A stretch of DNA of 9,310 nt from an uncultured Ruminococcus sp. (lineage in GTDB: Bacteria; Bacillota; Clostridia; Oscillospirales; Acutalibacteraceae), in assembly GCA_945632055.1 (NCBI GenBank), contig CALZCU010000018.1, forward strand, positions 1-9,310, in the 5' to 3' direction. Under the pieces are notes generated by a model. That model had not been told where the DNA came from and made no database searches. It saw only the letters and a program-made list of their open reading frames with translations. The translations under genes were made by a program, and so were the position numbers. Shown here in pieces: positions 6,871 to 9,310 of this stretch. Numbering within the stretch: position 1 is the first letter of the stretch; each line of letters starts with the position of its first letter.

Positions 6871-7977
6871 GTGAAAATTTCGTGTTTAAGAACAGACCTT
6901 GCAAATGCAGTGTCAAATGTTTCAAGAGCTGTATCGACAAAGGCTTCCATTCCTGCTCTTGAGGGTGTTCTTATTAAGGCTTACGGTGACAAGCTGAACA
7001 TTTCGGGCTATAACCTCGAAATCGGCATCACCACCGATATTGAAGCAACTATTCAGTCAGAGGGCGAAATTGTTGTCAGCGCAAAGCTGTTTCTTGACAT
7101 CGTGCGCAGACTGCCCGAAGAAATTGTTATGATTGAAACCGACGACAGAATGGTAACATACATCACTTGCGGAAAGGTTGATTATCAGATTGTCGGAATG
7201 TCATCTGTCGAATATCCCGACCTGCCATCATTTGAACAGACCGACGGAATTACTGTCAGCTCAAAAATTCTCAGAGAGATGATAAGGCAAACTGTTTATG
7301 CAGTCAGCGAAAACACCGCAAAGCCTATCTACACAGGCTCGCTGTTTGAAATCAACAACGGTGTTTTCAAGATTATTGCAGTTGACGGCTACAGAATGGC
7401 TATCAGAAGTGAAAATGTTGACAGCACCAGCAAAAACAGCTTTGTAGTACCCGGCAAAACTCAGCTTGAGGTGCTGAAGCTTTTGACAGACGATGAGGAA
7501 AATGTTGAAATCATCATCGGTCAGAGGCACATCACCTTTAAGGTCAGAAATTACAGAGTTATTTCAAGGCTGATTGAGGGTACATTCCTCGATTATGAAA
7601 ATACGATTCCAAAGGAAACAAAGACCGAGCTTGTAATCAACACAAGAAACATAATTGACGCTGTTGAAAGAATGTCACTGCTTAATAACGACAGAGTTCA
7701 GAGTCCTGTCAGGTGTGTTTTCTCTGACGATGAAATCAAGCTTTCGTGCGCTTCGGCAGTCGGCAGGGCAAACGATGAGCTGTCCGTTTCAATAATCGGA
7801 GAGCCTGTTGAAATCGGATTCAACAACCGATATATGCTTGACGCACTCAAGAACACAGACACCGATGAAATCAAGATGATATTAAATGGTCCTGTTTCAC
7901 CGATGATTATTAAACCCGTAAAGGGCGACAGCTTTTTGAGCATTGTCGTGCCAATGAGGCTTGCAAATGAGAGTTGA
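6871..7977 (+). CDS. dnaN: DNA polymerase III beta subunit (sliding clamp)
   Basis: Ring-forming homodimer that tethers the replicative polymerase and other partners to DNA. The GTG start at 6871 gives MKISCLRTDLANAVSNVSRAVSTKASIPALEGV, the normal clamp N-terminus, with Shine-Dalgarno GGAGAAG at 6855-6861. A longer in-frame start at TTG 6853 is rejected because that TTG touches the Shine-Dalgarno itself and its extension MEKITA lacks family support. The protein is 368 residues, three clamp domains of about 120 each, as usual. It keeps the C-terminal PMRL motif (361-364), which helps form the binding pocket for clamp-binding peptides, but with four extra residues ANES after it; many clamps end at PMRL. 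The 3' end overlaps yaaA by 11 bases. First gene of the dnaN-yaaA-recF-remB operon. Confidence 0.96.
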   Translation: MKISCLRTDLANAVSNVSRAVSTKASIPALEGVLIKAYGDKLNISGYNLEIGITTDIEATIQSEGEIVVSAKLFLDIVRRLPEEIVMIETDDRMVTYITCGKVDYQIVGMSSVEYPDLPSFEQTDGITVSSKILREMIRQTVYAVSENTAKPIYTGSLFEINNGVFKIIAVDGYRMAIRSENVDSTSKNSFVVPGKTQLEVLKLLTDDEENVEIIIGQRHITFKVRNYRVISRLIEGTFLDYENTIPKETKTELVINTRNIIDAVERMSLLNNDRVQSPVRCVFSDDEIKLSCASAVGRANDELSVSIIGEPVEIGFNNRYMLDALKNTDTDEIKMILNGPVSPMIIKPVKGDSFLSIVVPMRLANES

Positions 7978-8179
7978 AAAGATAAAAATTGACAGTGAAT
8001 ACATAAAATTGCAGGATTTGCTCAAGCTCGGCGGAGCAGTTGACACAGGCGGAATGGCAAAATTTGTCATTCAGAACGGCGAGGTTAAAGTCAACGGAGA
8101 GGTCTGCACAATGCGCGGCAAAAAAATGAGAACAGGCGACAAGGCAGTTTTTGACGGAGCAGAGCTTGAGGTAATATAA
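7967..8179 (+). CDS. yaaA: S4-domain RNA-binding protein YaaA (RlbA)
   Basis: Small S4-like RNA-binding protein always found between dnaN and recF in Firmicutes; in Bacillus it is linked to assembly of the large ribosomal subunit. The 70 residues are nearly all S4 domain: IKLQDLLKLGGAVDTGGMAKFVIQNGEVKVNGEVCTMRGKKMRTGD contains the family pattern LLK..G.VDTGG.AK followed by V.VNGE...RGKK...GD. The ATG at 7967 is preferred over the in-frame TTG at 7961 because TGAGG (7955-7959) lies 7 bases before it. It begins within the last codons of dnaN (11-base overlap), so translation is probably coupled. No paralogue feature or truncation is seen. Confidence 0.93.
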   Translation: MRVEKIKIDSEYIKLQDLLKLGGAVDTGGMAKFVIQNGEVKVNGEVCTMRGKKMRTGDKAVFDGAELEVI

Positions 8180-8195
8180 TTATTCAGATTAAAAA

Positions 8196-9293
8196 ATGAA
8201 GGTAATTGCGCTAAAATTTGAAAACTACAGGAATTTAAAAAATGATATTATCAAGCCATGCGAGGGCGTTAACATAATTTACGGCGACAACGCACAGGGC
8301 AAAACCAACCTGCTTGAAGCGCTCTGGCTGTTCTGCGGAGGTCACTCCTTTCGCTCTTCAAAGGACAGCGAGGTAATCAGATGGAACGAAAGCATTGCCC
8401 GTCTTGAGATGAGATTTTTCGGGCAGGAGCGTGAGCAGACTGCAAAGCTCTGCTTTAGCGGAGGAAAAAAGCAACTTGAAATCAACGGAGTTGAAAAGAA
8501 ATCTGCGGCGGCGCTGATTGAAAGATTCTGCGCTGTAGTGTTTTCGCCCGACCACCTCAATCTGATTAAGAGAGGACCCTCTCAGCGCAGGAAATTTATC
8601 GACAGCGCAATTTGCAGGGAGAAGCTGAAAAATGCAGTGCTTCTCTCGAAATACAACAGAGTTTTAATTCAGAGAAATTCACTTTTAAAGGATATATGCA
8701 AGCGACCGTCGCTTGAAAACACTCTTTCGGTGTGGGACGAGCCGTTAATTCAGAGCGGAGCAATGCTCATCAGAAAAAGGCTCGATTATGTTCAGATGCT
8801 TTCGCAGAGGGCAGAGCAGTACCACAGCGGAATATCGAAAAACAGCGAGGAGCTTGGAATAAAATATATCTCCTCGGCTGACATTGAAATGAGCGACAGC
8901 CTGAGCGAAATTGAAGAAAAGCTGAGGAAAAAGCTGAACGACAACAGGAAGGACGACCTCAGAACGGGGGTTACGAATTACGGACCCCACAGAGATGATA
9001 TAGAAATTCTCATTAACGGCAAGAATGCAAGAGCCTTCGGCTCACAGGGACAGCAGAGGAGCGCAGTACTTTCGCTGAAGCTTGCAGAAGCCTCTGTTCT
9101 AAAGGAGAGAATGGGCGAAGAGCCTGTGATTCTGCTTGACGATGTGCTGTCGGAGCTTGACTCAAAAAGACAGGATTTTTTGCTCAACGAGCTGAAAAGC
9201 TGTCAGGTGTTCATAACCTGCTGTGAAAAGTCAAACAAGGAACAGCTGAAAGAAGGCAGGGTGTTCTTTTTGAATAATGGGGAGGTGAGCTGA
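8196..9293 (+). CDS. recF: RecF, recombination mediator ATPase
   Basis: SMC-like ABC ATPase that with RecO and RecR helps load RecA at gaps and stalled forks. Seen in 365 residues: an N-terminal ALKFENYRNL, Walker A GDNAQGKT at 30-37, the family motif FSPDHLNLIKRGPSQRRKFID at 116-136, the ABC signature GSQGQQRS at 282-289, and Walker B VILLDDVLSELD with D315-D316. Length matches the family (about 370). The ATG at 8196 is 16 bases after the yaaA stop and gives the correct N-terminus, but no Shine-Dalgarno is visible (the preceding bases are TTCAGATTAAAAA), so it may depend on readthrough coupling or be weakly translated. The stop codon overlaps the next start by one base. Confidence 0.96.
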   Translation: MKVIALKFENYRNLKNDIIKPCEGVNIIYGDNAQGKTNLLEALWLFCGGHSFRSSKDSEVIRWNESIARLEMRFFGQEREQTAKLCFSGGKKQLEINGVEKKSAAALIERFCAVVFSPDHLNLIKRGPSQRRKFIDSAICREKLKNAVLLSKYNRVLIQRNSLLKDICKRPSLENTLSVWDEPLIQSGAMLIRKRLDYVQMLSQRAEQYHSGISKNSEELGIKYISSADIEMSDSLSEIEEKLRKKLNDNRKDDLRTGVTNYGPHRDDIEILINGKNARAFGSQGQQRSAVLSLKLAEASVLKERMGEEPVILLDDVLSELDSKRQDFLLNELKSCQVFITCCEKSNKEQLKEGRVFFLNNGEVS

Positions 9294-9310
9294 TGTATCT
9301 GCATCTTGGA
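9293..9310 (+). CDS. remB: Start of RemB/YaaB (DUF370 family), 3' cut by window
   Basis: Six codons, MYLHLG, start at an ATG overlapping the recF stop (TGATG), 7 bases after GGAGG (9281-9285). Bacillus YaaB/RemB, which follows recF, begins MYIHLG, and the family is conserved here before gyrB. The call rests on position and six residues only. The family includes regulators of extracellular-matrix genes. Confidence 0.65.

Noticed and set aside
7892..7907. TGTTTCACCGATGATT in dnaN as parS
   Set aside because: Only the left half matches parS; the right half has no GTGAAACA, so ParB binding is not expected.

Overview
The window is the replication-origin neighbourhood of a low-to-mid-GC Firmicute, most likely a Clostridia member of the Oscillospiraceae/Ruminococcaceae type. 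The evidence is gene content (noc, parA, parB, serS, dnaA, dnaN, an S4-domain yaaA, recF, start of remB), Firmicute-type Shine-Dalgarno sites, TTG/GTG/ATG starts and dense intergenic repeats. The genus cannot be fixed from the sequence alone. All nine genes lie on the + strand.

Left part (1-2769), chromosome segregation: the 3' three quarters of noc (nucleoid occlusion) ends at a strong terminator. A 476-bp gap follows, holding two 96-bp tandem repeats, one parS-like site at 982-997 and a sigma-A type promoter. Then come parA and parB, overlapping by 8 bases. ParB should load on parS as a CTP-dependent clamp, ParA should act with it in origin segregation, and Noc should couple division to the nucleoid.

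Middle (2770-4974): a repeat-filled gap, serS with its terminator, and a 580-bp gap packed with inverted-orientation copies of the same repeat family, ending in the dnaA promoter and leader.

Right part (4975-9310), initiation and replication: dnaA; a 573-bp dnaA-dnaN gap that I read as oriC (a 145-bp inverted-repeat element, a cluster of degenerate DnaA-box-like sites, DnaA-trios and an AT-rich unwinding stretch directly before dnaN); then a tight dnaN-yaaA-recF-remB operon that runs off the window.

Most notable points: (1) DnaA carries RHYTT where the DNA-contact motif is normally RDHTT, no perfect TTATCCACA box was found, and the origin instead repeats ATCAACA/TGTTGAT. (2) The single parS-like site is half parS and half Noc-site in sequence. 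(3) A roughly 67-96-bp repeat family fills all four large gaps and switches orientation before dnaA. (4) noc-parA-parB-serS points toward dnaA/oriC instead of away from it, unlike the Bacillus layout.
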